Origin: Diabrotica undecimpunctata
Lineage: Eukaryota; Arthropoda; Insecta; Coleoptera; Chrysomelidae
Direction: 5' to 3'
NCBI RefSeq assembly: GCF_040954645.1
Contig: NC_092803.1
Location: forward strand, 9,921,230-9,985,229
DNA: 64,000 nucleotides
The position numbers and the translations under genes were made by a program. Positions 20,971-63,589 of this stretch are shown here, one piece after another. Under the pieces are notes generated by a model that was not told the origin of the DNA, did no database searches, and saw only the letters and a program-made list of their open reading frames with translations. Within the stretch, counting starts at the first letter, position 1. Each line of letters opens with the position of its first letter.

Positions 20971-22043
20971 TGTCCAGAGGATATGTCCGGCGGACAGATC
21001 CTCCGGTCAGATCCGCATGTGTATGTCCATGCGTGCGCCATATGTGTCTTGCTCGCCGTCCGTGGTTCAAGACGACGAGCACGGCCAGCGAGCCGGACAT
21101 ATACGCATGTGTGTGAATAGTTTCAAGTATTTGTACGCTGGGCGAGGAGTAGGTACCTGTTACAATTGGATCAAGTTGTTACGGTAGGTAGTGAATGTGT
21201 ATTTTCTAAAATGGCATTCGCGAATAATAAACATTTTGGAAAAGTTTTATTTTGTTATATAAGTTGAAGCAGAGCAATCCACATCAACTAAACCACACTT
21301 ATTAGCAGCTAATCAGCCATAATGTGTTCCTCTCTCTCACTCTAAAGGTACATCACCAATAAGTAATACAATAATGGAAGATACTTCGGTTAACGTTTCT
21401 GAGTTTGTAATTATAAAAAATAATACTCCTAGTGCTAATTAAGCACGTAAATTATTGTACTATTATATTCGTCTTTTAATGCCATAAATAGTTCCCAACA
21501 AGTTTCAGGTATTATTTGTCCAAGAAGTTGTGAGGAGATTGCACAACTGAACTTTAAATCTTCACCACTTCGACTAGTTGCTAAGTATCGTAGCGTGGCG
21601 ATTAGTCGTTCTCTGCTACTTACCAATTCTCTCACTGTGGGTGAGATTCTTTCTTTCTTTCTTTCGATTCTAGGGCCAACATACGCTAATAATGTTTCGA
21701 ATGCTTTATTATCCATTCACAGAAAATTGTGTAAATCGAGTGGTTCTCTTGTTTCTAGTTCTTTAATTAAATTCATATGTGAGTACTTTCTTCGTTCTAA
21801 TAACCATTGTGTTGACCACAGTCTTTTTTTTTGTATCATCAAATAAAACTATATATCACCTAATTATTGCTAGTTGCTTTTTATTATTCATACACAGTGG
21901 AAAACAGATAAACATACAACGCAGAAACCAGTAGAACTTGGAGATTTGTCCGTGAATGTATAGCGCCAACGAATTTGTCTGTAGATACATCTGCCTGTAT
22001 ATAGCTAAGAACGGATCTGTCCGCCGGACATATCCTCCGGACA
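20971..22043. mobile_element. PIF/Harbinger-like element flanked by 31-bp inverted repeats
   Basis: The 31-bp sequence at 22013-22043 (ggatctgtccgccggacata...) occurs inverted at 20971-21001 with one mismatch. Related pieces (ccggacata, agatttgtccg) lie just inside both arms. Between them is a Harbinger transposase fragment. Whether these are true ends or subterminal repeats is not clear, and I could not fix a 3-bp target duplication. Confidence 0.65.
21430..21845 (-). pseudogene. PIF/Harbinger transposase, N-terminal part
   Basis: Minus strand reading: KKRLWSTQWLLERRKYSHMN (after one frameshift), NLIKELETREPLDLHNFL, a stop, then MDNKAFETLLAYVGPRIER, RELVSSRERLIATLRYLATS and LLGQIIPETCWELFMALKDEY. 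This is the leading part of HARBI1-like nucleases (RERLxxTLRFLATG and IxPExC blocks). The DDE catalytic half is missing, so the copy is truncated. Confidence 0.85.
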
Positions 22044-23879
22044 GTTAATTGATGTATCCAACAAACTACAGAACAACCTGGCAAAAATCTTATCAACAGT
22101 ATTTAACAGAACAAATGCGATTTCCATATTAATGATAAACATAAAATGTATATTTTTAAATAGCTCCATTATTTGGATTTCCATCACTAAATTATAAAGT
22201 GTATATTGAAAACACAGTCAAAAGGAGTCGATGCCCTTGAAAAGATTGATAACTGGAAAGATAGGGGTGGGATATTTGCGTATCTTTTTGCTGCTGATGA
22301 CGTGGCGTCATATTTATGTATGTGTAATCACAAGAGATCTGACAAGCCTGTCGAAACATCAAAGGGTCGGTAAATATGAATACAAAATATAAAATACAGC
22401 CTTTGATGTACTACTAAACAGAATGAAGCGTTTTGAGAAAAAAATGCTTTATATTTTAAATATTAATAATGTAATGATTTGGTGTAACGAAATACAGTGA
22501 AATTTAAATCAAGTTGCAGAATATTTCAATAAATGGTTCATAGCCTAGACAGTAGGGTGTGTGTAAGTGAAGGAAAAATGTAAAGAAAAAAAAAGCTTAC
22601 CTGAAATGCATGTCAACCAAGGCACAAGAGGCATACCATAATTACAAGACAATTAGAAACAAAACACATGCACTTGCAATAAAAATAAAAAATGATCACT
22701 GGAGACGCTTTTCGAAAGAAATGGAACATGATTAAATATGCGTGGATCGAATTTATTGCATCTGAGTGTAGATTCTACATTTAAAAGATTATATTTTAAG
22801 GCGCAATAACAATATTATTCATTTTTGTACAAGAAATGTTAAGTTCATTCTCTTAAATGTTTGCTTTACCGCGTAGTTAGTAATGATCCTATAGAATTCG
22901 GCATATTTGGATTGCCGAAACCTTTTTGGAATATTCTGAATTATCGACCAATGTCGCACTAAAATCTCACCCTGTATATGAATAGATAGACTATTCTGAT
23001 AAAGTACTTGATATAATATTTATTTTCTCGCAATATCGAAATACATTTTTGGTTTAGAATAAAAAAGTGCAAAATATATGAGAAATATTTATCTTTTAGT
23101 ACAAATTTAAAAAATACCTCCAGAAAATAACAATATATAACAAATTCTTCAGCTACTTTTATTTCGCCGCATTTCGCGTTCTGCGAGAGCAAAAGTTTAT
23201 TTAGGAATTTAATTAGAAATCTTGCAAAGTGAAAAAGAAACAGAAATAAATACTATCTATACAGCAGAAGTCAGCAGGAAGCCGTTAAGAAAATGCTTCG
23301 CATTTTTGTGGGAACATGGCTGATTTTATAGAGTTAATAAGATTATCCTTTGCCCGAAAAGATTATCTATACTTTTACAAGAAAGATAAAGCTGGATACT
23401 GGGTGTTTTTTTTTTGTAGTTTATTTTCGCAAAATTCTCTTCTGACTCGTGCGCCTAATTAAATGCCAATTATTTACCTGTTGAAATAAATAGATAGATT
23501 TGACTATAAGTTAGACAAAGTTTCTAGAGAGTTAAAGTATTAATTAAAAAATAAAAAGCATTACAGAAAAAAAACGTCAAAAAACTGTCAAAGTGTTTAG
23601 ACGCATTTCAAAGTTTCTCTTAAAAATTTAAATATTTAAACGATCATTTCTTCAGTTCTGAACATGTAAATAGTGAATTATATTAAAATCAAAATCATGT
23701 TCGAGTCTAATCTAAAATAGCTCGCAAAGAAGTTAATTTTATAGTGGTTTAATAACTTAAGAAAAGTAATTAAGTATAAAAGTGAAAGTGATTTGTATAC
23801 TGAATATTGGAATCATGAGTAGATAAAATATACTTTTTTCATCTATTTGGATTTATATATTTAAGTAAACAACTGCAAT
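22044..23879. other. AT-rich DNA with a small LINE remnant
   Basis: At ~22600-22740 the + strand holds a degraded block like KIKNDHWRRFSKEMEHD, which resembles the linker before the RT in LINEs. A TGACG-TGG-CGTCA inverted motif is at ~22298-22310. Otherwise I see only AT-rich sequence. Confidence 0.45.
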
Positions 23880-25340
23880 CAGTTATAGGTATTATCCAAT
23901 TTACATGAACTGGTATCAAAACGAAAGCTGTAAAACAGCACCGGTTTTAGTCGGATTTTAAAATCCATTTAAAAGATGTCATCTTCCAATCAGCTACCAC
24001 AAAATGCATCATACTCAAAAGCAGTTAGTCAACCACGTAGTATATTAATCCCAAGCAGAGATCAAGCTATTTTGTTTAACACTCTAGAGAATTGTACAAT
24101 TAATGACTATCTTGAAGGATTGAGTCAGCATGTAGAACCGCATCCCGTATATCTAGCATCCAAAAATCTAGTAGATAAATTCATAGCAGAAACAAAGACA
24201 ATAATAGTAAATGGAAATATACTAGAAACGAGAAGATTAATAACTCCATCAGTCCGCTTAATTCTGTCCAATGTATGTCCAAGCATACCTTCTAACATAA
24301 TAATGGACGAATTAATAAAACTAGGTTTAAATCCTCTCTCAGACATATCATATCTACGGATAGGAGCAACTAATCCTGCCTTTAGTCATATTCTAAGCTT
24401 CCGAAGACAAATTTTCGTTTCACCTTTTCCAGACAACTTTGTACTACCTGAATCTTTTATTATCGAGTTGGAACAAACATCATACCGCATATTTATAGCC
24501 CAAAACGAAAATTGTTTCAAATGAAAATTAACTGGACACCAGGCAGCTAATTGTCCAAATATTTCACCTTCTAACCATCCTCACAATGATAGTGCAATGC
24601 AAACAGAAATAAGACAAAATTCATCAATAAATCATACTCAACAAGATAATCTACAAAATACTCCCGCAATCTCAAATACCACTCCCTCCACACTTACTAC
24701 GTCTTCTCAAACCACATTACAAAGAGTAGCAATCCCAAATTTATCAATAAACCAAACCCAACAGTGCTCACTACAAAATACATCCATACATTTGACCACT
24801 TCTTCAGTTAACACTACAATCGCAACACCTACATCGTCTGAGTCATCCTCTAATACCCAAAAACATAAATCAACTTTACCCGAAACAAGTCAACACTTAC
24901 CTCCAAATAAAAATACACATTTGAATTCTTACGAACCCCAAGTAACTTCGAACAAAGCAACCGGAAAAAGAACCCTAGAAGATGCAATCACGCCACCCTC
25001 CGAAGAAAACTTTGAAAAACCTAAGCTCAATTAAAGAAAAAAACCAAAACGTGTTATTGCAATTGTTAAGCTTCGATCAAGTAGTGGATCTATTCGAAAA
25101 GATACAAGGATCAAAAGACATAATCAGCGTAACAAAATTGTACTCAGAAGACTCTTAAGTACTTATAAAGTTTCTAACGGAATTACATTCATACTACATC
25201 GACAAAAGAATGAAAACCATAAGCACCAAATTAATACGAAAACTTGGCAAACACATAGGTTTACTCTCTACAGTGAAAACTTCATTATCGGAAGAAGATT
25301 CCGACTCATCGGTAAATAATTCCTCTAAAGAATAATAATA
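23880..25340 (+). mobile_element. LINE 5' region with gag-like ORF1, no ORF2
   Basis: A short leader (23880-23975, with ccggttttagtcggatttt) is followed by a gag-like ORF1. After ORF1 the sequence turns into AT-rich DNA without endonuclease or RT, so this piece lost its 3' part. Full-length style and zinc knuckle suggest the Jockey/I group. Confidence 0.7.
23976..25336 (+). pseudogene. LINE ORF1 (gag-like) with TGA inside the zinc knuckle
   Basis: ORF1 proteins bind LINE RNA. The first 182 codons carry an RNA-binding-like region (ETRRLITPSVRLILSNVCPS, ISYLRIGATNPAFSHILSFRRQ). A CCHC knuckle then reads CFK-stop-KLTGHQAANC: the second Cys codon is TGA (24522-24524). The frame continues unbroken to a TAA at 25032-25034 through a Ser/Thr/Asn/Gln-rich stretch. 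The usual C-terminal region (DLFEKIQGSKDIISVTKLY) continues in another frame to ~25336, so a frameshift also lies before 25080. Confidence 0.8.
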
Positions 25341-26007
25341 TCACTGTTGACTTCATGTCTGTTCCATCACAAGTCTTAGGAAAAAACATGAATATTAAAA
25401 AAACACAATAAGTTATCTTAAAGACTCAGAACTGTATCAATTATTGTAATTTTTTCTACCTTTACCTGTATTATATTTTTTTGGTCACTAATAACCCTTG
25501 TGGTTGCAGCGTAAATAAATAAAAAAAAAGCATTACAAAAAAATGGGACAATATATTCATCATATTTTAAAAAATATATACAAGGCGTGCAATATGGACA
25601 CAACAACGTAATACAATAATTAAGATAGTATTAATTTTGCTTATTGTGTTAGAGCTTGGAAATTCACAAGTACAATCTCGTCAAATTCACAGTATATAAG
25701 GACACATGGTCAGTATGTACTCTTTAACTTGGTTTTTAAAAGCTGTAGTTGAATTAATGTTTTAAAAATTTTTAGGAAGAGTATCATACAGTAGTAAACC
25801 ACAGAGAGTAGATGACTTCGTACTTATTTTTAAATTTCGGTAGGGTACTACAAACTCTCTTATTTCTTGTATTGTGTGAGTGAATGTCACCGTTACATAA
25901 AAAAGTTCTTTGATTTTTACGAATTACTATCAATAATTCGAAAATGTAAATTCCATACACTGTTAATATATGTAAATCCTTAAATAGGCCTTTCCAAGAC
26001 CAACCAT
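25341..26007. other. No recognised gene
   Basis: AT-rich DNA. Nothing supports a gene here. Confidence 0.4.
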
Positions 26008-27980
26008 ATGAAACACCATATGAAGAAGTTCCATGCGTATTATCCTTACGAAATGCCTATGGACAAGAAGCTTGAGGTAACAAGAGAGCTCTTTCCGGAC
26101 GGCAGATGTCTAGGTGTATGGGGGGATGAAGGAGCTGAGCGAGCTGTACCCTTTACCATGGATGAACTTATCGAGGCATTGGGTTCATTGAAGACTCGTA
26201 GGTCACCAGGACTAGATCAGATACCACCTGATGCGGTGAAGGGTCTAGGAGGGTGGAACCTGCGTGGCTTCTGGAACACATGAATGCACTGCTGGAAGCA
26301 CAAACCTTTCCTGAGTCTTGGAGGACATCGAGGTTGATACTGCTTCCCAAAGCTAGGGAAAAGTTTTGCCCCATCTGTCTGCTTCCATGCATCAGTAAGC
26401 TGTATGAAAGGATGCTGCGAGGACGCATAGACGACATGATTGAGAAGTCAGGTGGTTTATTAATGAGGCAATTTGGTTTTTGTAAAGGGAAAAGCACGAT
26501 TGATGCAATCATGAGTATACTCGCAGCATTGCGCAACAGAGGGGAAGAATATCGCTGGGCGGTCCTGCTGTTGTTTGATGTTAAGAATGCATTCAATACG
26601 TTGCAGTCGAACGAGGTAATCAAGGCAATGGAGGAGAGAGAATGTCCTGGTTACCTGATGAATGTGGTGGCGGAGTATATGTCTGAGAGAAGGATTATGG
26701 TGGAAAAGGGCACGATCGTGGACGTGACGACCGGGGTACCCAGGGATCTGTCTTGGGCCCGAAGCTATGGAATCTGGCATATGACGGGGTTATGCACTGT
26801 GAATACGGAGAGGGTACAATGCCCTTCGCATTCGCGGATGACCTCGCTGTACTAGTAGTGGCCCGGGATGAGTCAGATCTCAAATACCGGGTTCGAAACG
26901 CAGGTGGCGTCGTAAAGAAATGGATGACGCAGCACGGACTGAAACTTGCGACAGAGAAAACCGAAGCCATCATTCTGAAGGGGACAACGAAACAGGCAAA
27001 ATTTGAATTAAAATGTGCGAGAGCATGTCTAACACCCAAGAAACAAGTAAAGTATCTAGGAGTGACATTGCACCAGAATGGTAAATGGGGGGAGCACGTG
27101 CGGGAGGTGGTCCGGAAGGATGCGAATGGTGCGGCTGCGTTGGGGAGGGTGATGCCGAACATTGGAGGACCCAAATCCAAAAGGAGGAGGGTCTTATGCG
27201 GTGTTGAACAGTCGATCGTCCTCTACGCGGCACCAGTCTGGAGCGAGGCGGTAGAGATGATGGCCTATAGGAGTCTCATGACACGAGTAGACAGAACAAG
27301 TCTGTTGCGAGTGGCATGCGCCTACAGGACTGTGTCTGCGGTAGCCTTATGGACCATCACTGGGTGTGTTCCGTTGCATGTTTTGGCGGTGGAAAGAAAA
27401 GAGCTTTATGAGAGAAGAGGTCCAAACCTTACTGTGGCCGAGAGAAGACAGGAAAGAGAAAGGTCAGTTGAAAGATGGCAAGAAGAATGGAACAACACGG
27501 AAGATGTGGCACAGTGGCCGAAAATGCTGATCCCGAGCATAAGAGATTGGGTGGACTGTAGTCACAGGCGACTGGATTATTTCCTGGCGCAGGTGCTCAC
27601 AGGACACGGGTGTTCTACGTCTATAGGATCGGAAAGGCTGATACAGATGAATGCCTATACTGTGGATACTCGGACACTGTGACACATACGATGTTAGATT
27701 GAAGCAGATGGATAGTGGAAAGGAACAGACTGGAGAGAGAGACAGGTGTGAATTTTGTTACAGCGAGAGAAATTATTGAGAGAATGATTGAAAATAAATT
27801 AGTTTGGACCAACATACACAGCTATATCCGTGCAGTGGTCAAGAAAAAGGAAGAGGAAGAAAGACTGCTGGAAAGACTCGGCGACGAGAGGGCATTTTAA
27901 AGTACTTCGGGAACTATCGCCGGGAGTACGAAGAACGAATCCTGCACTAAAGTTAGTCAGGCGGCTTCCTGTACTGAGAT
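26008..27980 (+). mobile_element. R1-like LINE reverse transcriptase with C-terminal zinc motif
   Basis: Frames at 26008-26283, 26253-26855, 26753-27682 and 27715-27900 join into one RT ORF. Seen in order: KTRRSPGLDQIPPDAVKGL, WRTSRLILLPKA, FGFCKGKSTIDAI, LLLFDVKNAFNT (first catalytic motif), TTGVP with a frameshift in the QGSVLGP block, FAFADDLAVLVVA (active site with Phe in place of Tyr), GLKLATEKTEAI, KYLGVTLHQNGKW, then RTVSAVALWTITGCVPL. A CLYCGYSDTVTHTMLD zinc motif at ~27655-27700 precedes the tail. It is GC-richer than its surroundings. At least three frameshifts and a lost 5' half make it inactive. Confidence 0.88.
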
Positions 27981-28019
27981 GTCTTTTGAAGATTCCAGAT
28001 CCCCCTCTATAAAGACGAA

Positions 28020-28960
28020 AAAAAATGGAACACCTGCATTACATCTCACAAATACGTCATCTCTTATTACGTCCTTGAAAACGTCCTCAATACTAGCAGA
28101 GCTACCCCAGACCGTTATACCATAACTCATTGTCGACTGTACTTCAGCAAATTATAAAAAGACAAGGATGCTGCTGATTAAATATTTTACTCGAATTTTT
28201 CGATTAATAACACTTGAGTTGAGTTTTTTGCATACATTCCAACAATGAGTCTTAAAGATAAATGAGAGTCAAAAGTCACTCCCAAAAACTTTACGTCACT
28301 ACAATTTGAAATACTCTCACCATTGATGGCAATACTTAGTTCAAGTTTAGTAGAACTTGCACGGAATGCAAATGATACAAAATTAGTTTTGTCACCATTT
28401 AACAGGAGCGACTGATTACTGGACCAATCAGACAAGGTCTTCAGTGAATTAGTTATTCTATCTTGTACAAAATGTATGTCTTTATCGCGATATAGCATTG
28501 TTAAGTCATCTGCATAAACTAATACAAATCCATCAATCATTACATACAGTTTTACATAGTTTTAATATACAAAATAAATAATATCGCGCCCAATATGGAG
28601 CCTTGTGTTACTCCGTTCTTATTAACAATCAACAATCGGACAAGGCATTGAAACTTTGAAGTAATTTCTTATTTTAACTATTTGGTGTAGGTAGAAACGA
28701 AACCACTCATGGGCAACTCCCTTATCTGTGTAATCTATCGAGGAGTACATTGTGTTGTACACAATCAAAAGCACGACTAAGGTCAAAAAATGACAGTTGG
28801 ATTTTCACTATTTTCAATTGAGATTAAAACTTTCTTATAGAAACTGTTAAGGTTGTGTAAGTAGAAAATTTATTTCGAAATCCATGTTGATGTTTTGTGA
28901 TAACTTGTGATGATATCTAAAAATGATAAAAGTTGTTTTAGTGCATATTCAATAATCTAA
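28020..28960 (-). mobile_element. Jockey/CR1-like LINE RT fragment
   Basis: Read leftward from ~28800: FFDLSRAFDCVQHNVLLDRLH (first catalytic motif, ~28790-28728), then after frameshifts NGVTQGSILGAILFILYI and the open frame 28540-28187 with VLVYADDLTMLYRD (active site), SLLLNGDKTNFV and VKFLGVTFDSHLSL. At 28150-28030 a further piece reads TMSYGITVWGSSASIEDVF. Both ends are missing. Confidence 0.85.
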
Positions 28961-30549
28961 GATACCACAGATGGAACAGACAAATGCACATTTCAATTCT
29001 AAATTAAAAACCAAAAAACACGTGTTTATTTTTTTTAAATCTATCGAATAGCACCTCAGAATGACGCAACTCAGTTGGCTGGTATTAACCGTTGGACTCG
29101 TAATGTCCTTTTTCAAGCATGGGATCTAAATGTTCCCTTAAGTGAAATCCTATAACATCTACCTCATATTGCCTCACTTTTATTTTGTGTTGTGTTGATT
29201 TAATTATATGTGTCTATAGTTTCAACTAATGTTAACATGTTTCACTAATGATGGTCCGGATGGTGCGACCGAAAACGTTTTGAAAAAATTTGTAATTCTT
29301 TTGGATAATTTTCAAATTTTTATAATGAATATATACCATCATACATCAAAAGTTTTTACTTTCTTTTAAGCTTTTGAACTATGGTATACAGCCAATCATT
29401 GGAATTTGTCCTTTACATTTCTATTTATAAGTTCTCCTTGTATTCATCTTGAAAATCAATGTATCGATTTGATGATATCTTTGTAATTTTACAACTAAAA
29501 ACTATATATGTCTTAATTAATTTAACAGCTATAAACAAGATAAAATTATTTTGAAGAAATAACACTCATTAAAATTCCCATTTATCTCTATTTTAGCTTA
29601 AAAAATCACGACACCGAGGCAAAAAATCAGTGCTCTCGCGAAATTATAAAGTCTTGTGAATTTTGCTTATTACTTGAGGACTAATTTATTTGCCAGACAT
29701 CCAGATTAGGGGAACCTTATTAAATTAATTACATTCAAAAAGGTAGAAGCTAAGTTGATAAGACAGGTACAGGTCGGCTTACTTTTTGTGAAATGACATT
29801 GGAGCTAGAGATATCTTAGAGTGTTACTTTAAAAATTAGTTTTGATTTCAATTGAATCTGTTTTGTGCGTTTTTTTATTAAATAGTAATAGTCATCTTAC
29901 AATTAATTAGTAATAAAAAGAAAAAATTATATACTTGGACGATACTCAGTAGTCTTGATTTTTCCATATAGTTTTATTGTATACATAAAATCCAATCGTT
30001 TAATACTTCATACCACACGATCCAATAAAAATACGGCACCGTGCCTTTCTGACACGACGCCATCTTTGTTTTAATAATCGTCTTCCTTACTCTTTTTATC
30101 GGTACCTCATGATCCGCCTAGCCGTTTCCGAGCTGTACTATTCTGCGACCAATTAGCTATTGTGGACCTTAGATTTTCTTATAAAGTTTAACATGGGAAA
30201 TGATCAATTTTGTGCTCGGATTAAGGCTTTTAACGTTCTTTAAAAACCCTGTAGGAGGTTTGCTTGATTTTTTCAATTTATTTACAAGAATATTAACTTT
30301 AGCTCGTGTTATACCATGGTAATGACACAAAAGCATTACTGCACATCTGGATGTCTTCCACACTGGCTTTCAGTTTTATTTTCACATACGTAATCTCGGA
30401 AACCAGCCTTATTCTCATTCTCGGGTTTTGTAGTTCTTCTTCGTTATACAGGAACCAAGGTTACCAAACCTACTAAATATAAGTTTGTTTCGTCATTATT
30501 TTTAAAAGAGTTGATATTTTTTATAACAGATTGTCTTTTATGTTAATAA
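28961..30549. other. AT-rich intergenic or intronic DNA
   Basis: No gene or transposon is recognised. A small minus-strand frame at 30169-30363 (MWKTSRCAVMLL...) has no known motif. This region may be an upstream intron of the CYB5R4 gene, as its first exons are not seen. Confidence 0.4.
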
Positions 30550-30700
30550 CAACAAATATAGTAGTAAAGACGGCAAGAGACGGTTCCCCAATAGAAAGAC
30601 GATCAGTAGGAAGACTATGAAAACGATGGAATGACAACTTACTGGAGGCAGATTGAAAAACAGATAGTTATGTCTACATAAAAGAAGAGGAAGAAGCAAA
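30550..30700 (+). mobile_element. LINE 3'-tail fragment
   Basis: A short piece that reads, across frameshifts, RDGSPIGRRSVGRPRKRW followed by NDNLLEAD and an agaagaggaagaagc tail. It matches the closing block of the LINE family seen at 601-972 and 52430-53254. The sequence after it (30715-30770) resembles 18040-18110. Confidence 0.65.
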
Positions 30701-31100
30701 ATTCAGCTTATTCCTATGATTTTTAGAGGTCAAATCTCTGATAACTAGACTATTTACGATATCTATATATTCATCAGCATTTACATCATGACAACAATAC
30801 GCTATTTGTATTATACTCGTATAAAATATGCTCTAACATAAGCTTTCATTTTTATAAACTTATAAAAATAACACCGTAATCGTATTGATCCTTTAACCTT
30901 AAACACTTAGAAGAGTCAGCTTAAGAAAGCATTACTCTCTTGTGTGAGATAAATAACCCGTAGACAACCAATCGTCTCTCCTTTGATTCCCTAAAATGCC
31001 CCCCAAAGGATCATCGTGACGATTTCTCTCTCTTAAAACTAAATTACCTTTTTATCGGCGACTGCTATCGTTAATCTCTCGTTTTTCCACTTTGTTTCAG

Positions 31101-61243
<30,143 letters not shown>

Positions 61244-61970
61244 GTAAGCAAAACAAAGACAAAAATTTACCGAGCTATAAAATGTAAATAAATTTAAAAA
61301 TATACAGGGTGCAGCAGATAAACGGCTAATTAGAAATATATCGAGAACTAAAGCTAACTGAATCATAAAAATTGGAATGAAGGGGATTTGAAGAAATACC
61401 TATTTAATGAAAATATTTTTATCTATTTGTAATGTCCAGTTATACCGGAAGTTGCCTACTTCGTTTTTTTCAATGGGACACCCTGTATATTTTTTAATTT
61501 TAGAAGTATTTACGTTGTTCTGAACATTTTTTGTTAATACTTCCACATAGATATTGTGAACCCTTTTTGAGTTATAATGCTTTTTATATGAAAATTACAC
61601 TTTTCTACCATGTATATAAAGTTCAATATCTTCTAATGTAATTTGGATAAAAGCTTAAATTCCTTAGGAATTTATTAACCACCTACAGCATTATCGTTTA
61701 CAGTGTAAAGTTGCCTTTCTCATTATAAAGGGTGCTGTCAAAATTGGCAAAAAACCAGTATTCTAAATTTTCGCCTAATTCTTTTGTTAATGGAACACCC
61801 TGTATGTAATTCATTATTTTAGAAAAATATATTTTTCACTATCGATCTGTATTAGTTTTCCCTATACCTACCTCTAGCAGTTTTCAAATAATAAAGAGAC
61901 GCAAGCTGAAATCCTTCGGGTCGCCTTATGAGACACCCTGAAGAATATGAACTTTTATATCTGATTAATT
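61244..61970. repeat. Intron DNA with CAGGGTG-type transposon ends
   Basis: tacagggtg at ~61304 and three caccctgta or caccctga motifs at ~61480, ~61797 and ~61934 suggest overlapping non-autonomous Tc1/mariner-type MITEs, which use the same terminal bases as the two long-TIR elements in the window. Exact borders are unclear. Confidence 0.5.
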
Positions 61971-62158
61971 CAGGGAAAGATCCAAGGTAAATGTGGTCCT
62001 GGTAGAAGAACATTATGGCTGAAAAATCTAAGACACTGGTCCGGAAAATAAACTACATCATTATTTAGAGCTACTGTCAATAAAGTCAAGATAGCGAATA
62101 TGGTAGACAACAATATATCTAACGATAGATAACGATCTCGGAAGTAGAAGAAGATACT
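61971..62158 (+). mobile_element. LINE 3'-tail fragment
   Basis: The + strand reads GKIQGKCGPGRRTLWLKNLR, then HWSGK, LFRATVNKVKIANMV and an agtagaagaagata tail. It is the closing block of the family at 41245-43590. Confidence 0.75.
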
Positions 62159-62730
62159 ATTTCCAATTTTTTCGTTAGCGGTTTGATTCCAGTAGAAATA
62201 TTTAATGAGGCGAATGTCTTTGTCATCAATTCCTATATTTAATTTAAATTTTACATGATGGACTGCATCAAATGCTTTTTTAAAATCCACAAAGCACCCA
62301 AACATATCTTTGCTCTAATCACGACACTTCAGCAACATGACGTTCAGCGCAAATGGTGCTTCTCTCGTTCTAACTGCATTTATAAAACCAAACTGCGTTT
62401 GTGTCTCATTCTTCTGGGAAGTGTTCTTAAGAAAATTTTAAATAAGTGGCTCATAAGGCAATTAATCAATATTCTAAGGATTTTTGTGCTAGTTATTTTA
62501 TTAAGGATTGCACTAAGTGTAGTAAGAAGCCAGTCTGGGGGAATCACCCTGGTGTTGTATTCTGCATTAAAACATTTTAATATTTCTTTTATATTTCCTT
62601 CTTCTACCAGTCAATGGTTCATTTGGGCCAATAACTTTTTAGTTTTTGAATTTTTTGTCGCAGGTTCTACTACGATTTTCTTTTGTCTAGCTAGAGCCTC
62701 AATACACCCTCAGATCCTTACACCCCAATA
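62159..62730 (-). mobile_element. LINE RT fragment (fingers and palm)
   Basis: The frame from 62305 leftward reads MFGCFVDFKKAFDAVHHVKF and IRLIKYFYWNQTANEKIGN, the first catalytic motif region. To the right, broken frames hold the RT start. It stops at 62159 where a + strand LINE tail ends. Confidence 0.75.
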
Positions 62731-62734
62731 GATC

Positions 62735-63483
62735 CTTCTTCTCATGGCGCCGTCTCCTTTCGAAGGTTGGCGATCCAAATGGCAATTGTAGTTTTGGAAA
62801 CTGCTGCGCGAAAGATTTCTGCGGATGAGCGGTCGAACCATCTCCTCAGGTCTTTCAGCCACGAGTTCTGGCGTCTTCCTACTGATCTTTTGCCCTGTAC
62901 TTTTCCTTCCAGTATAACTTGAAGTAATTCGTACATTTCGCCTCTCAACACATGACCCACGTATTGCATTTTCCTCTTTTTGATTATTCTTAGTAATTCT
63001 TTTTGTAAGTACCTCAACATCAGAAACTCTTTGTACCCATGGAATTCTCAACATTGCTTGCTTGTTCGATTCTTGATTTCTTTTCTGGATTTCTTTTTTT
63101 GGATTGCACTGACTATTGATATTTGCTCCCAAATATTTTATTGAATTTACCTGTTCTATTATTTGACCCTTGTCATACACATGTACGTTTATTGGTGTCT
63201 TTGAAAATACTAAAGTTTTAGTTTTGGAAACGTTTAGATGTAAACCGAACATCTCGCTGTGGTGAACTACCGCATTTATTATATTTTATAGTCCTTGTGC
63301 GTTGCTTGCTATTAAGACGGTATCATCAGCATATCTGGTGTTGTCTATGCTGATTCCCTTAATCTTAATTCCGCCTTGGACCTCGTCTAATGCTTCTCTG
63401 AATATAGACTCTGAATACAAATTAAACAGTAGTGGTGATAAGACGCAACCCTGTCTCACTCCTCGTCGGATTTGTATATTCTA
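62735..63483 (-). mobile_element. LINE RT end and C-terminus, 5' truncated
   Basis: From 63483 leftward: IQIRRGVRQGCVLSPLLFNL, NTRYADDTVLIASNAQGL (active site, ~63346-63293), then after a stop MFGLHLNVSKTKTLVFSKTP, VNSIKYLGANINSQCNPKKE. A deletion removes the block before MLRIPWVQRVSDVEVL. Frame 63020-62742 ends the ORF with MQYVGHVLRGEMYELLQVIL, SWLKDLRRWFDRSS and RKETAP. Confidence 0.88.
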
Positions 63484-63589
63484 ATATAGATCATTAATAG
63501 AGTAAAATTTTATAAAATCTGTCATCACTGATGTAATGTCGATTAAAAATCTGCATAGACTTATTTCTTCTTCTTATTATTCTTCTTCT

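Noticed and set aside
20842..21187. Overlapping + and minus frames of 60-92 codons
   Set aside because: They fall in the inverted CCGGACA repeats and adjoining GC-rich DNA and show no motif.
26168..27233. Several minus-strand frames of 87-161 codons
   Set aside because: They are opposite-strand shadows of the GC-richer R1-like LINE ORF on the + strand.
61971..62730. Second twin-priming inversion
   Set aside because: The + strand 3' end lies in the middle (62158) with its tail there, which is the wrong order for twin priming; two elements explain it better.
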